Assembly (NCBI GenBank): GCA_944337235.1
Contig: CALVLK010000001.1
Coordinates: 1 to 64,000, forward strand
DNA from: an uncultured Clostridia bacterium
Lineage (GTDB): Bacteria > Bacillota > Clostridia > Christensenellales > Borkfalkiaceae
Reading direction: 5' to 3'
DNA length: 64,000 nucleotides
A program made the position numbers and the translations under genes. Below, one piece after another: positions 26,861 to 33,772 of this stretch. Each line of letters opens with the position of its first letter. Within the stretch, counting starts at the first letter, position 1. The notes under the pieces were generated by a model. That model ran no database searches. It saw nothing but the letters and a program-made list of their open reading frames with translations, and was not told the DNA's origin.

Positions 26861-27135
26861 CTATTATGCCACGCATAGTATAAGAAATTTATATAGTGTC
26901 TACCTGCCGAGCCTGCGCCTGTTTGTGGCCGCTTCACCTTGCCTTTTGTATTTTAGATTGTATTTTAGAGGGAAACCTTAACGATGCTTGTTTGACGCGC
27001 CTATGCAACGAGCCTATCGCTTCAAAATCAATCAGCGCAGCGTATGAGCGTCATAAAATTTGCTGTTGATCGACAGAAAGCCTTGTATAAGAGGCTCTTA
27101 TTGTTTTTTCGTGAGAATAGCTATTTTTGCGCCTT
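26861..27135. other. Intergenic gap after the glycogen operon
   Basis: No credible reading frame or tRNA. 26,900-26,950 contains GC-rich runs (GCCGAGCCTGCGCC, GTGGCCGCTTCACC) that might fold, but I recognise no known RNA family. It also holds a weak terminator and a 10-bp palindrome AATAGCTATT at 27,116-27,125, and leads into the dif-like repeat. Confidence 0.5.
27079..27110 (+). terminator. Possible weak terminator downstream of the glycogen operon
   Basis: Short stem AGCCT / AGGCT (plus one wobble pair) followed by CTTATTGTTTTTT. It is 220 bp beyond the last glycogen gene; no better hairpin is closer. Confidence 0.4.
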
Positions 27136-27167
27136 ACTATTCGTAAAAGCTGCATTTTACGAATAGT
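27136..27167. other. dif: dif-like inverted repeat (candidate Xer recombination site)
   Basis: A perfect inverted repeat: 13-bp arms ACTATTCGTAAAA (27136-27148) and TTTTACGAATAGT (27155-27167) around a 6-bp centre GCTGCA. The 11-6-11 core has the geometry of a Xer dif site, and arms ending AAAA/TTTT at the centre resemble single-recombinase sites. It sits 92 bp upstream of a XerS-like recombinase start; streptococcal difSL also lies next to xerS (established knowledge). The half-site TTCGTAAAA recurs at 27214-27222 beside the recombinase -35. Alternatives are an operator or an RNA hairpin; it lacks the T-run of a terminator. Confidence 0.55.
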
Positions 27168-27223
27168 TATGTCTATTGCCCTCTTGTTCAGAGGGGTGTG
27201 CGCCAATAAACTCTTCGTAAAAT

Positions 27224-27252
27224 TTGACTTTGTCTCTGTATTGTGCTATAAT
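27224..27252 (+). promoter_or_regulatory. Promoter of the XerS-like recombinase gene
   Basis: TTGACT at 27224-27229, 17-bp spacer, TATAAT at 27247-27252. Only 6 bp separate the -10 from the ATG at 27259, so transcription probably begins at or next to the start codon. A dif-like half-site (27214-27222) lies 1 bp upstream of the -35, suggesting autoregulation. Confidence 0.8.
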
Positions 27253-27258
27253 GTTGCC

Positions 27259-28308
27259 ATGGATTATTACCGCGAACGAAATCTGAAGAATCTTGACAGG
27301 ATCGATCGTCTGCTCGATGAGCTTCCTCCGTTTTGCGAGGACTTTTTGCGCGGGATCGAAAACCGCACCAGCGTTCTGACCCGACTCAACTACTGTTATG
27401 ACTTAAGGATCTTCTTTGACTTTCTTACAAAGCGCGTATTGCGTGGCAAGACCGTGCAGGAGATTGCGCTCTCTGATCTTGAACGCGTAACGGAGACAGA
27501 TCTTGAAATCTTTCTCAGCTATCTTTCCCGCTATCGCTACGAGGGGCGCATCCTCTCCTGTGACGAGCGCGCAAAGGCGCGCAAGCTCTCTACGGTGCGT
27601 TCCATGTTCAAGTATTTTTTTAACAAGGGACTGATCGAGACCAATCAGTCTGCCAAGGTCTCTACGCCCAAGCTGCACGAAAAGGAGATCATCCGCCTCG
27701 ATCCCGCCGAGGTCTCTTCGTTGCTCGAGACTGCGGAGAGCGGCGACGGGCTCTCTGCCCACCAGGATTTTTATCACAACCGCACCAAGGTACGCGATAC
27801 GGCCATTCTCACCCTCTTTTTGGGTACGGGGATCCGTATCTCTGAGCTGGTCGGTCTGAACAACGAGAGCATCAACTTTCTCGACAATTCTTTTGTGGTC
27901 ACGCGCAAGGGCGGCAGCCAGGCGATCCTCTATTTTTCGGAGGAGGTCGGCGAGGCACTTGCCGCCTATCTTGCCCAAAAGGAAGAGGATGTCCGTATTC
28001 CGGCTGAAGAACACGCCCTCTTCCTCTCGCTGCAATATCGCCGGATCAGCGTGCGTGCTGTGGAAAATCTGGTAAAGAAGTATGCCAGGATCGTCTCTCC
28101 CCTCAAGAAAATTTCGCCGCATAAGCTGCGCAGCACATACGGCACAAGCCTCTATCGCGCCACGGGCGACATCTATATCGTTGCCGATGTCTTGGGGCAT
28201 AAAGACGTCAACACGACGCGCAAGCATTATGCGGCCATCTCCGAGGACAACCGTCGGGCCGTGGCGGACGCCGTAACGCTGCACCGGAAGCCGGAGGACA
28301 AGCAATGA
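27259..28308 (+). CDS. XerS-like tyrosine recombinase
   Basis: 349-residue site-specific recombinase. The SAM-like core-binding domain covers about 20-135 (ELPPFCEDFL ... DLRIFFDFL), a layout and length closer to streptococcal XerS (about 356) than to XerC/XerD (about 300). The catalytic domain (about 145-340) has all key residues: R193 in GTGIRISEL, K217 in TRKGGS, H288 and R291 in SPHKLRSTYG, H314 in LGHKDV and nucleophile Y324 in KHYAAI. The ATG at 27259 has no Shine-Dalgarno and follows the -10 directly. It overlaps hflX by 4 bp. Likely role is chromosome dimer resolution; a mobile-element integrase is less likely, as no element is visible. Confidence 0.82.
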   Translation: MDYYRERNLKNLDRIDRLLDELPPFCEDFLRGIENRTSVLTRLNYCYDLRIFFDFLTKRVLRGKTVQEIALSDLERVTETDLEIFLSYLSRYRYEGRILSCDERAKARKLSTVRSMFKYFFNKGLIETNQSAKVSTPKLHEKEIIRLDPAEVSSLLETAESGDGLSAHQDFYHNRTKVRDTAILTLFLGTGIRISELVGLNNESINFLDNSFVVTRKGGSQAILYFSEEVGEALAAYLAQKEEDVRIPAEEHALFLSLQYRRISVRAVENLVKKYARIVSPLKKISPHKLRSTYGTSLYRATGDIYIVADVLGHKDVNTTRKHYAAISEDNRRAVADAVTLHRKPEDKQ

Positions 28309-29531
28309 CGCAGGAGCTTGTCTACATCATTCAGCCCGTCACGGACGATCGCACCCGCGTATTGCATGACGAAGCGGTCGCGCTGATCGAGGCTGCCGGC
28401 GCCGCCTATGCGGGCACGATCTATCAGACGATACGCGAGATCAATCCTGCGACCTATATCGGCGAGGGAAAGCTCGCGGAACTGCGCGATCGGATCGAGG
28501 GGCTCGATCTCACGATCTTGTTCAACGGCGCCCTTTCCCCCTCTCAGACGCTCAATATCTCTTCGGCGCTGAACGGGCGCAAGGTGATCGACCGCACAAC
28601 GCTTATTCTCGATATCTTTGCGCTGCGTGCCGAGAGCAGCGAGGGAAAGCTGCAGGTGGAGCTGGCACAGCTGAAATATCTCTATCCCCGCCTGAAGGGA
28701 AAGGGTTCGGCGCTCTCGCGGTTGGGTGGCGGGATCGGCACGCGCGGCCCCGGGGAAAGCCAGCTTGAGACGGACCGGCGGCATATCCGAACGCGCATCC
28801 ATGCGCTGGAGGAGCGCCTGAAAGATACAGAAAGGCGGCGCTCCTATCAGACGGAACGCCGCAAAAAGGACGGGGTGCGAACGATCGCACTCGTCGGCTA
28901 TACCAATACGGGGAAATCTACGCTGCTCAATGCGTTGACGGGCGCCGATGTTCTGACAAAGGACGCCCTCTTTGCTACGCTCGATCCCACTGCGCGCCGG
29001 TTTGAGATCAACGGTGCGCCCCTCTTGCTCGTTGACACGGTCGGCTTCATCCAGGATCTGCCGCATCAGCTGGTCGAGGCGTTCCGCTCCACCCTGGAGA
29101 GCGCGCTCAACTGCGATCTGGCACTCATCGTCTGCGATGCGGCGGGCGACTTCCGTACGCAGCGCGAAACGACGCTGCAGACCCTGCGTGAGCTTGGCTT
29201 TCATGCCCCCTACCTCATCGTCATGAACAAATGCGATCTGAGCGAGGATGTGGAAGCGCTGGCGCATGATGCGATCTGTATTTCGGCAAAGGACGGGCGC
29301 GGGCTGGACGTCTTGCGTGCGAGCATCTTCGAGGCGCTGCGCAAGCAATATCTGGTTGCGACGCTGTATGTGCCGTATACACAGATGGAGCGCTATTACG
29401 CCCTGCGACCCCTTCTTCGGGAACGGGGCATGCGATATCTTGAAGAGGGCGCCGAGATCGACGTGACCGTTCCTGCAGAATATCGCGCGAAAGTTGCCGA
29501 ATTTTTACGAAAAGACGATCATTTTTCGTGA
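28305..29531 (+). CDS. hflX: Ribosome-associated GTPase HflX
   Basis: 408-residue GTPase that binds the 50S subunit and splits stalled ribosomes. The N-terminal HflX domain has INPATYIGEGK, followed by a coiled region with the hallmark GTRGPGESQLETDRR. The G domain shows G1 GYTNTGKST, G2-region ATLDPTARR, G3 DTVGFIQDLP and G4 NKCD. The start overlaps the recombinase stop by 4 bp (ATGA). Its last 13 bp overlap the convergent Cys-rich gene. Confidence 0.95.
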   Translation: MTQELVYIIQPVTDDRTRVLHDEAVALIEAAGAAYAGTIYQTIREINPATYIGEGKLAELRDRIEGLDLTILFNGALSPSQTLNISSALNGRKVIDRTTLILDIFALRAESSEGKLQVELAQLKYLYPRLKGKGSALSRLGGGIGTRGPGESQLETDRRHIRTRIHALEERLKDTERRRSYQTERRKKDGVRTIALVGYTNTGKSTLLNALTGADVLTKDALFATLDPTARRFEINGAPLLLVDTVGFIQDLPHQLVEAFRSTLESALNCDLALIVCDAAGDFRTQRETTLQTLRELGFHAPYLIVMNKCDLSEDVEALAHDAICISAKDGRGLDVLRASIFEALRKQYLVATLYVPYTQMERYYALRPLLRERGMRYLEEGAEIDVTVPAEYRAKVAEFLRKDDHFS

Positions 29532-29704
29532 TATTCGCTCGGATCCGTATAGACGCGGTCGATGCGGATCGCAGCATAGTCGCGGATATCCAGGCATTTT
29601 CCGCAGTTGTCGCAGATCTTGTTCGGGTCGAGATCGCAGATCTCGCACTCCATACAGTTGTCGCATTCCTTATTTTCATCCAAGATACAGACGGTTCGGT
29701 TCAT
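29519..29704 (-). CDS. Small eight-cysteine protein (metal-binding, unknown role)
   Basis: 61 residues with eight cysteines: C6, C14, C17, C20, C23, C31, C34 and C37. C14-C23 run in a CxxCxxCxxC pattern and C31-C37 as CDNCGKC, suggesting Zn or Fe-S binding. It is a real gene: AAAGGAG lies 6 nt before the ATG, and a promoter TTGACT-N16-TATAAT lies upstream. It is the only - strand gene in the left half, convergent with hflX (13-bp overlap) and divergent from lexA, whose SOS box is in the shared 151-bp gap. I do not recognise a characterised family. Confidence 0.8.
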   Translation of the reverse strand: MNRTVCILDENKECDNCMECEICDLDPNKICDNCGKCLDIRDYAAIRIDRVYTDPSEYHEK

Positions 29705-29735
29705 AGAGGCTCCTTTTCTCTTCGATTGCCCTACT

Positions 29736-29763
29736 ATTATAGTACAAACGCAAAAAAAGTCAA
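29736..29763 (-). promoter_or_regulatory. Promoter of the Cys-rich small gene
   Basis: On the - strand, TTGACT (29763-29758), 16-bp spacer, TATAAT (29741-29736), followed by a 31-bp leader with a good ribosome-binding site. Confidence 0.8.
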
Positions 29764-29791
29764 GAGAAATGCAAAAAAATCTTCAAAATGA

Positions 29792-29806
29792 GGAACATTT
29801 GTTTGC
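29792..29806. promoter_or_regulatory. LexA-binding site (SOS box)
   Basis: GGAACATTTGTTTGC matches the Gram-positive SOS box pattern GAAC-N4-GTTY. It overlaps the lexA -35 box, giving autorepression. It is also 28 bp upstream of the divergent Cys-rich gene's -35. Confidence 0.75.
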
Positions 29807-29831
29807 AATCTTTGCCGTAATATGATACAAT
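29803..29831 (+). promoter_or_regulatory. Promoter of lexA
   Basis: TTGCAA at 29803-29808, 17-bp spacer, TACAAT at 29826-29831, 24 bp before the ATG. The SOS box covers the -35. Confidence 0.75.
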
Positions 29832-29855
29832 ATTGCTATACGGAGGTGCAGGACG

Positions 29856-30455
29856 ATGGATCAACGAAAGCTGGATATGGTGCTCTTATATATCAACCGA
29901 TATACGGAAGAGAACGGGTTCCCCCCCACCGTGCGGGATATGTGCCGCGATCTCGGCATAAAATCGACCGCCACGGCATACAGCTATGTCAATCGTCTGA
30001 AGGACATGGGGCTTCTGAACAAGGCGGACAAGAAAAAGCGTGCCGTGGTGCTCAAAACGGGCGACACGGTCAAAGTACCGCTGATCGGCGCCGTGACGGC
30101 TGGCCTTCCCATTCTGGCCGTTGAAAATCACGAGGGATATTATACCCTTCCCGCCTCCGAATTCAAGGGGGAACTGTTCATGCTGCGCGTCCGCGGAGAG
30201 AGCATGATCGAAGCGGGCATCTTCGACGGAGATAAGATCATCATCCGTCGGCAGGACGACGCCGAGAACGGCGATATCGTCGTTGCAATGTTTACCGACG
30301 GCATCGAAGAGGGTGCGACGGTGAAACGGTTCTTCCGCCGCGACGGAAAGATCGTGCTGCACCCCGAAAATGCCGCAATGAACGACTTTGTACTGGACGA
30401 ACAGAGCGGCGTGAAGATCCTCGGGAAGGTGATCGGCCTGCTTCGTGCCATGTAA
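29856..30455 (+). CDS. lexA: SOS repressor LexA
   Basis: 199-residue repressor of the DNA-damage response. The N-terminal winged helix-turn-helix covers about 1-65 (GFPPTVRDMCRDLG, then the STATAYSYVNRLKD recognition region). The self-cleavage bond is A82-G83 in GAVTAGLP. The catalytic Ser-Lys dyad is S116 in RGESMIEAG and K157 in GATVKRFF. GGAGG lies 9 nt before the ATG. It is controlled by its own SOS box. Terminated by the strong hairpin at the strand-convergence point. Confidence 0.97.
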   Translation: MDQRKLDMVLLYINRYTEENGFPPTVRDMCRDLGIKSTATAYSYVNRLKDMGLLNKADKKKRAVVLKTGDTVKVPLIGAVTAGLPILAVENHEGYYTLPASEFKGELFMLRVRGESMIEAGIFDGDKIIIRRQDDAENGDIVVAMFTDGIEEGATVKRFFRRDGKIVLHPENAAMNDFVLDEQSGVKILGKVIGLLRAM

Positions 30456-30473
30456 ATCACATACAGTAACATT

Positions 30474-30502
30474 AAACCGCAGCGCAACCGCTGCGGTTTT
30501 TC
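30474..30502. terminator. Shared terminator between lexA and rluB
   Basis: 11-bp stem AAACCGCAGCG / CGCTGCGGTTT with loop CAAC, with T-runs on both strands, so it should serve both converging transcripts. It marks the switch from + to - strand genes. Confidence 0.9.
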
Positions 30503-30506
30503 TGTG

Positions 30507-31211
30507 TCAAAGATTTTTGAGGTAGTAGATCTCTTCCCGGGTCAGTTTGCGTACGCTCCCGCGGTCCAATCCGTGCAGCGTAAGATCGCCGATCCGGATG
30601 CGTTTGAGAAAATCGACCTGCTTTCCCACGCACTCGAACATTCTTCTTATCTCACGGTTTTTTCCCTCGGTGATCGTGACGTGCAGTTTGGTATGATCCT
30701 TTGCCGTCTCGATCACATTGATCTTGCACTTTTTCGTGACGACGCCCTTCTCGATCTCTACCCCTGCCCGCAGACGATTAAGCTGTACGGGTGTGATCGT
30801 ACCCTCGATCCTGACGAGATAGGTCTTGGGGATCTCATTCTGCGGTGCGGTAAGGCGGTATGCAAGATCGCCGTCGTTGGTGAGGATGAGAAGGCCCTCC
30901 GTGTCATAGTCGAGTCGTCCCACCGGGAACACCCTTCCCGCATCGGGGGGTAAGAGGTCCATCACCGTCTTGCGCCCCTTATCGTCGGACACGGTACAGA
31001 CGCACCCCTTCGGCTTGTTGAGAATATAATATTCATTCTTTACCGTATGAGAGAGGATTCTTCCGTCCACCTTGACCTCGTCAGACGGGGAAATATCATC
31101 GCCCGGGCGAGCGGGCTTTCCGTTTACGGTGACGCGTCCCTCCTGAATGAGGGCGTCACTGCCGCGGCGGGACGCTACGCCCTGCTCGGCAAGAAATTTA
31201 TTGATGCGCAT
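30507..31211 (-). CDS. rluB: 23S rRNA pseudouridine synthase, RluB/RsuA family
   Basis: 234 residues. An N-terminal S4 RNA-binding domain (1-60, RINKFLAEQGVASRRGSD) precedes the RsuA-type catalytic domain with D101 in VGRLDYDTEGLLILTNDG. In Bacillus relatives this enzyme modifies helix 89-91 of 23S rRNA. I start it at ATG 31211 with AAGGAG 8 nt upstream; longer in-frame starts give residues with no family match. Last gene of the scp-ytfJ-dacB block, as in many Bacillota. Confidence 0.93.
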   Translation of the reverse strand: MRINKFLAEQGVASRRGSDALIQEGRVTVNGKPARPGDDISPSDEVKVDGRILSHTVKNEYYILNKPKGCVCTVSDDKGRKTVMDLLPPDAGRVFPVGRLDYDTEGLLILTNDGDLAYRLTAPQNEIPKTYLVRIEGTITPVQLNRLRAGVEIEKGVVTKKCKINVIETAKDHTKLHVTITEGKNREIRRMFECVGKQVDFLKRIRIGDLTLHGLDRGSVRKLTREEIYYLKNL

Positions 31212-31288
31212 GCGTTTTCGGCTCCTTCTGTAGTAGGAAAGTCTTCTGTTCCTATCATATCCGAAAAGCAAAAAAAAATCAAGCGCTT

Positions 31289-32104
31289 TTATGGAAGATC
31301 TGCGGCGAGGTCTGAAAATGCACATTCGAGCAGCTCCTGCGAGCGCTCGTACATCTGCGGAGAGTACAGCACGACGCATACGAGCTGGTGCCCCTCCTTG
31401 CAGGCGCCGCTCACAAGGCAGCGCCCCGCCTCTACGGTAAACCCCGTCTTAATGCCGTTCGCGCCGGCAAACGACCATAGCATCTTATTCTTATTTTTCC
31501 AATTATGTCTGGCATAGTACTTCGTACTTACGATATTTCTGAAGGTTTCGTTCTCCATGGCATATGCCGCGATGAGCGCAAGGTCGCGCGCCGTCGTATA
31601 ATGTTCCCGATCGGGAAGCCCGTGCGGGTTGACGAAATGGCTGTTGTATGCCCCCATCCGCCGTGCTCGCTCATTCATGCGCTGCGCAAAGGCCTCTGTG
31701 CTTCCGCTGTGATGCAGTGCAAGCGTTACGGCGCAGTCGTTGCCCGATTGCAGCATGAGGCCGTAGAGAAGATCCTCTACGCTGTATCGCTCCCCCGCCT
31801 TGAGATAGACGCTGGAGCCTTCCGTACCCTCTGCCTCCTGAGGGATCGTGATCTCCTCTGCGAGGTTGCATTCTTCTATGATGATTACTGCCGTCAGGAT
31901 CTTTGTCGTACTCGCCATGGGGAGCTTTTTTTCGGCGTCATGCTCGTACAGAATATGTCTTCCTGCCACCTCCATGACACATTCCCCCCTGCTCATTGTT
32001 GCGCCCTGCGCGATTTTCGGGCGGAACGGCGTCAATACCGTCGAGAGCAGCAGGATCAGAAGGAGCGCCATGGCGGCATAGATCAGCCGCCTATTCGACC
32101 TCAT
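31289..32104 (-). CDS. D-alanyl-D-alanine carboxypeptidase (S11, DacB-like)
   Basis: 271-residue penicillin-binding carboxypeptidase that trims pentapeptide stems. A signal/anchor helix covers about 7-24. The SxxK motif is S65-TTK68 in MASTTKIL, SxN is S120-G-N122 in QSGNDCA, and KTG is 219-221 in GIKTGFT. It ends soon after the catalytic domain, without the C-terminal PBP5-type domain. Position between ytfJ and rluB matches the spore-cortex dacB locus, so a role in cortex maturation is likely. GGAAGGGG precedes the ATG; it overlaps ytfJ by 14 bp. Confidence 0.9.
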   Translation of the reverse strand: MRSNRRLIYAAMALLLILLLSTVLTPFRPKIAQGATMSRGECVMEVAGRHILYEHDAEKKLPMASTTKILTAVIIIEECNLAEEITIPQEAEGTEGSSVYLKAGERYSVEDLLYGLMLQSGNDCAVTLALHHSGSTEAFAQRMNERARRMGAYNSHFVNPHGLPDREHYTTARDLALIAAYAMENETFRNIVSTKYYARHNWKNKNKMLWSFAGANGIKTGFTVEAGRCLVSGACKEGHQLVCVVLYSPQMYERSQELLECAFSDLAADLP

Positions 32105-32480
32105 TTGCCCCTTCCTGTCTTTGCATGACGGAGGCGATCAGATCGCCCGCCTTTTCGATGAGCCCGTCAAGGGGATCGTCCGTCACCCTTATAAGGCGGC
32201 AATGCTTGCCGTCGTCTACAAGGAATCCCGTCGGTTTCAGATTGATGACGGTACCTGCGCCGCCGCCGAATGGGAACGTCTCATCCTCCTTGACTGCCTT
32301 CACCTCGCCATACTCGCTTCCTCCCGTCAGAAATCCCATCGTGACCTTGGTAAAGGGAATGACCTGCGCGCCGCTTGCCGTAAAGATGGGTGCTCCGATC
32401 ACGGTATTCACGTCCACTAAGCCTGTGATCTGGCGTGCCGTCTTTTCCATGAAGCTGTCGATTTTCTTTTTTTCATCCAT
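32091..32480 (-). CDS. ytfJ: Sporulation protein YtfJ/GerW
   Basis: 129-residue sporulation protein; in Bacillus the homologue GerW/YtfJ is needed for proper germination. Core features are TVIGAPIFTASGAQVIPFTK, a Gly-rich stretch with FPFGGGAGT and NLKPTGFLV. I start it at ATG 32480 with GGAGG about 9 nt upstream. It overlaps both the DUF2953 gene (64 bp) and the carboxypeptidase gene (14 bp), so the three are translationally coupled. A gene conserved in endospore formers; good evidence that the organism sporulates. Confidence 0.92.
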   Translation of the reverse strand: MDEKKKIDSFMEKTARQITGLVDVNTVIGAPIFTASGAQVIPFTKVTMGFLTGGSEYGEVKAVKEDETFPFGGGAGTVINLKPTGFLVDDGKHCRLIRVTDDPLDGLIEKAGDLIASVMQRQEGANEVE

Positions 32481-33007
32481 ATGATCAATGCCTCCAATAA
32501 TTTTTTTGTTAATGCGACGATGAGCACGAGCAGATTGAAGATCAGCGTGCATTTGATCGTCTGTTTCAGGGTCGGGCGGTCGGCGATGAGGGTATCGTGT
32601 TCGGCATCGAGAAAGGGATGCGTCCCCTTCAGCCGCCCCAACAAGAGTTCGCCGATCAGGCGGGCGAACGCCGCCCCCATGATGCCGTATGGGCTGTTTT
32701 GCCCGCCCAACTCCGTGATGATATGCAGCCTGTACAGCTGAAAGCCCTTTGTAAAGTCAAATTTCTTTCCCGTCGCAGCGATCTGGCCAAAGGGCAGAAA
32801 TACCGCCTTTGTGTCGCTCAGATGGATCGCGATCCCCCCTTTCACGATCTGCAGATATCCGCCGAGGATAGGGAGATGCCCGTACAGACTGATCGAAAAT
32901 GTAAATTTATTTTCAAACGGGTGCAGAAAGAGATCGGCGCGCAAAAAGATGGGAAAGAACAGCAGGATAAGTCCGATCGCTACAGACAGGACAAAAAAAT
33001 CGCCCAT
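32417..33007 (-). CDS. DUF2953 membrane-associated sporulation-locus protein
   Basis: About 196 residues if started at ATG 33007 (203 from ATG 33028). An N-terminal membrane helix (FVLSVAIGLILLFFPIF) is followed by a beta-rich body with FSISLYGHLPILGG, and a second hydrophobic helix lies near 158-175. DUF2953 proteins commonly sit beside ytfJ in Clostridia; the function is unknown. No good Shine-Dalgarno precedes either ATG, and a terminator hairpin covers the start region, so a later start is possible. It overlaps ytfJ by 64 bp. Confidence 0.75.
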   Translation of the reverse strand: MGDFFVLSVAIGLILLFFPIFLRADLFLHPFENKFTFSISLYGHLPILGGYLQIVKGGIAIHLSDTKAVFLPFGQIAATGKKFDFTKGFQLYRLHIITELGGQNSPYGIMGAAFARLIGELLLGRLKGTHPFLDAEHDTLIADRPTLKQTIKCTLIFNLLVLIVALTKKLLEALIIWMKKRKSTASWKRRHARSQA

Positions 33008-33023
33008 ATCCGTAATATGGGCG
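32993..33023 (-). terminator. Terminator after scpB, overlapping the DUF2953 start
   Basis: On the - strand, a 9-bp stem CGCCCATAT / ATATGGGCG with loop TACGG is followed by ATTTTTTT. It lies 54 bp after the scpB stop. It contains the ATG proposed for the DUF2953 gene at 33007, and the U-run falls in its fourth and fifth codons. Confidence 0.8.
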
Positions 33024-33076
33024 ATCATATGAAAACTATTCCGTTGTAAGGAGATGCTCCCTCTTTCTTGTGCGAA

Positions 33077-33772
33077 TTACCCGATCTTGACGAGGTCAGA
33101 CTCGTCAAGTCCGCGCAAAAAGTCGGGGATCTCGTAGCCGTCGACCGTCTTTTTCTCCGAAGCATCGGCCGACGCGGCCTTCTGCCCCTCTTCGGGCGCG
33201 TTCGGGTCGATATATTCGTCATGCGCATAGAGATATGTATCGCGCTCCTCCGGGCGGGAGATCGCCGCCATCAGTGTATCGTAATCGGGCAGATCCTGCA
33301 GCGACTCCAGGCGGAAGCGCTTCAAAAATTCGTCGGTGGTGGCATAGAGGATGGGCTTTCCGATCGCGTCCTTCCTGCCGCATGGGTATATGAGATCGAG
33401 GTCGAGCAACACGCGCACGGCATAGTCGGAGTTCGTGCCGCGCAGCATTTCGATCTCGGTTTTGGTGATGGGCTGTTTGTAGGCGATGATCGCCGCGCAC
33501 TCCAGAATCGTGCGGGTGAGCTCCTTTTCGCGGATGGGGTTGAGCACCGATTCGACCTGATCTTTGTAACAGGGATTGGAGCACAGCTGTGCCTTTGCGT
33601 TGAATTGCAGCAGCTGAATGCCCCCCTCCTCTCCATATCTTGCCTTCAATTCCGCAAGGGAGCTTTTGACCTCCTTTTCAGAACAGCCGAGCTTTTCTGC
33701 AATATCGGCGATCGGAACGCTTTTGCCCGAAGCAAACAGGATCGCCTCAATTGTATTCGTCAATTTTTCCAA
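33077..33772 (-). CDS. scpB: Segregation and condensation protein B
   Basis: 231-residue kleisin partner that binds ScpA and SMC in the bacterial condensin. Two winged-helix domains are recognisable: NTIEAILFASGKSVPIADIA at the N-terminus and ECAAIIAYKQPITKTEIEML in the second. The start is TTG at 33772, with AGGAGG and 7-nt spacing, overlapping the scpA stop by 26 bp. The last 50 residues are acidic and variable. Operon with the M50 protease and scpA. Confidence 0.94.
   Translation of the reverse strand: MEKLTNTIEAILFASGKSVPIADIAEKLGCSEKEVKSSLAELKARYGEEGGIQLLQFNAKAQLCSNPCYKDQVESVLNPIREKELTRTILECAAIIAYKQPITKTEIEMLRGTNSDYAVRVLLDLDLIYPCGRKDAIGKPILYATTDEFLKRFRLESLQDLPDYDTLMAAISRPEERDTYLYAHDEYIDPNAPEEGQKAASADASEKKTVDGYEIPDFLRGLDESDLVKIG

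Noticed and set aside
27136..27167. Inverted repeat upstream of the recombinase as a simple terminator
   Set aside because: Neither strand has a T-run after the stem, arms are AT-rich, and it is 280 bp beyond the last gene; the recombination-site reading explains more.
27259..28308. Recombinase as part of an integrated mobile element
   Set aside because: No tRNA or attachment repeats, no other phage or ICE genes, and it overlaps hflX by 4 bp in an operon-like arrangement near lexA.
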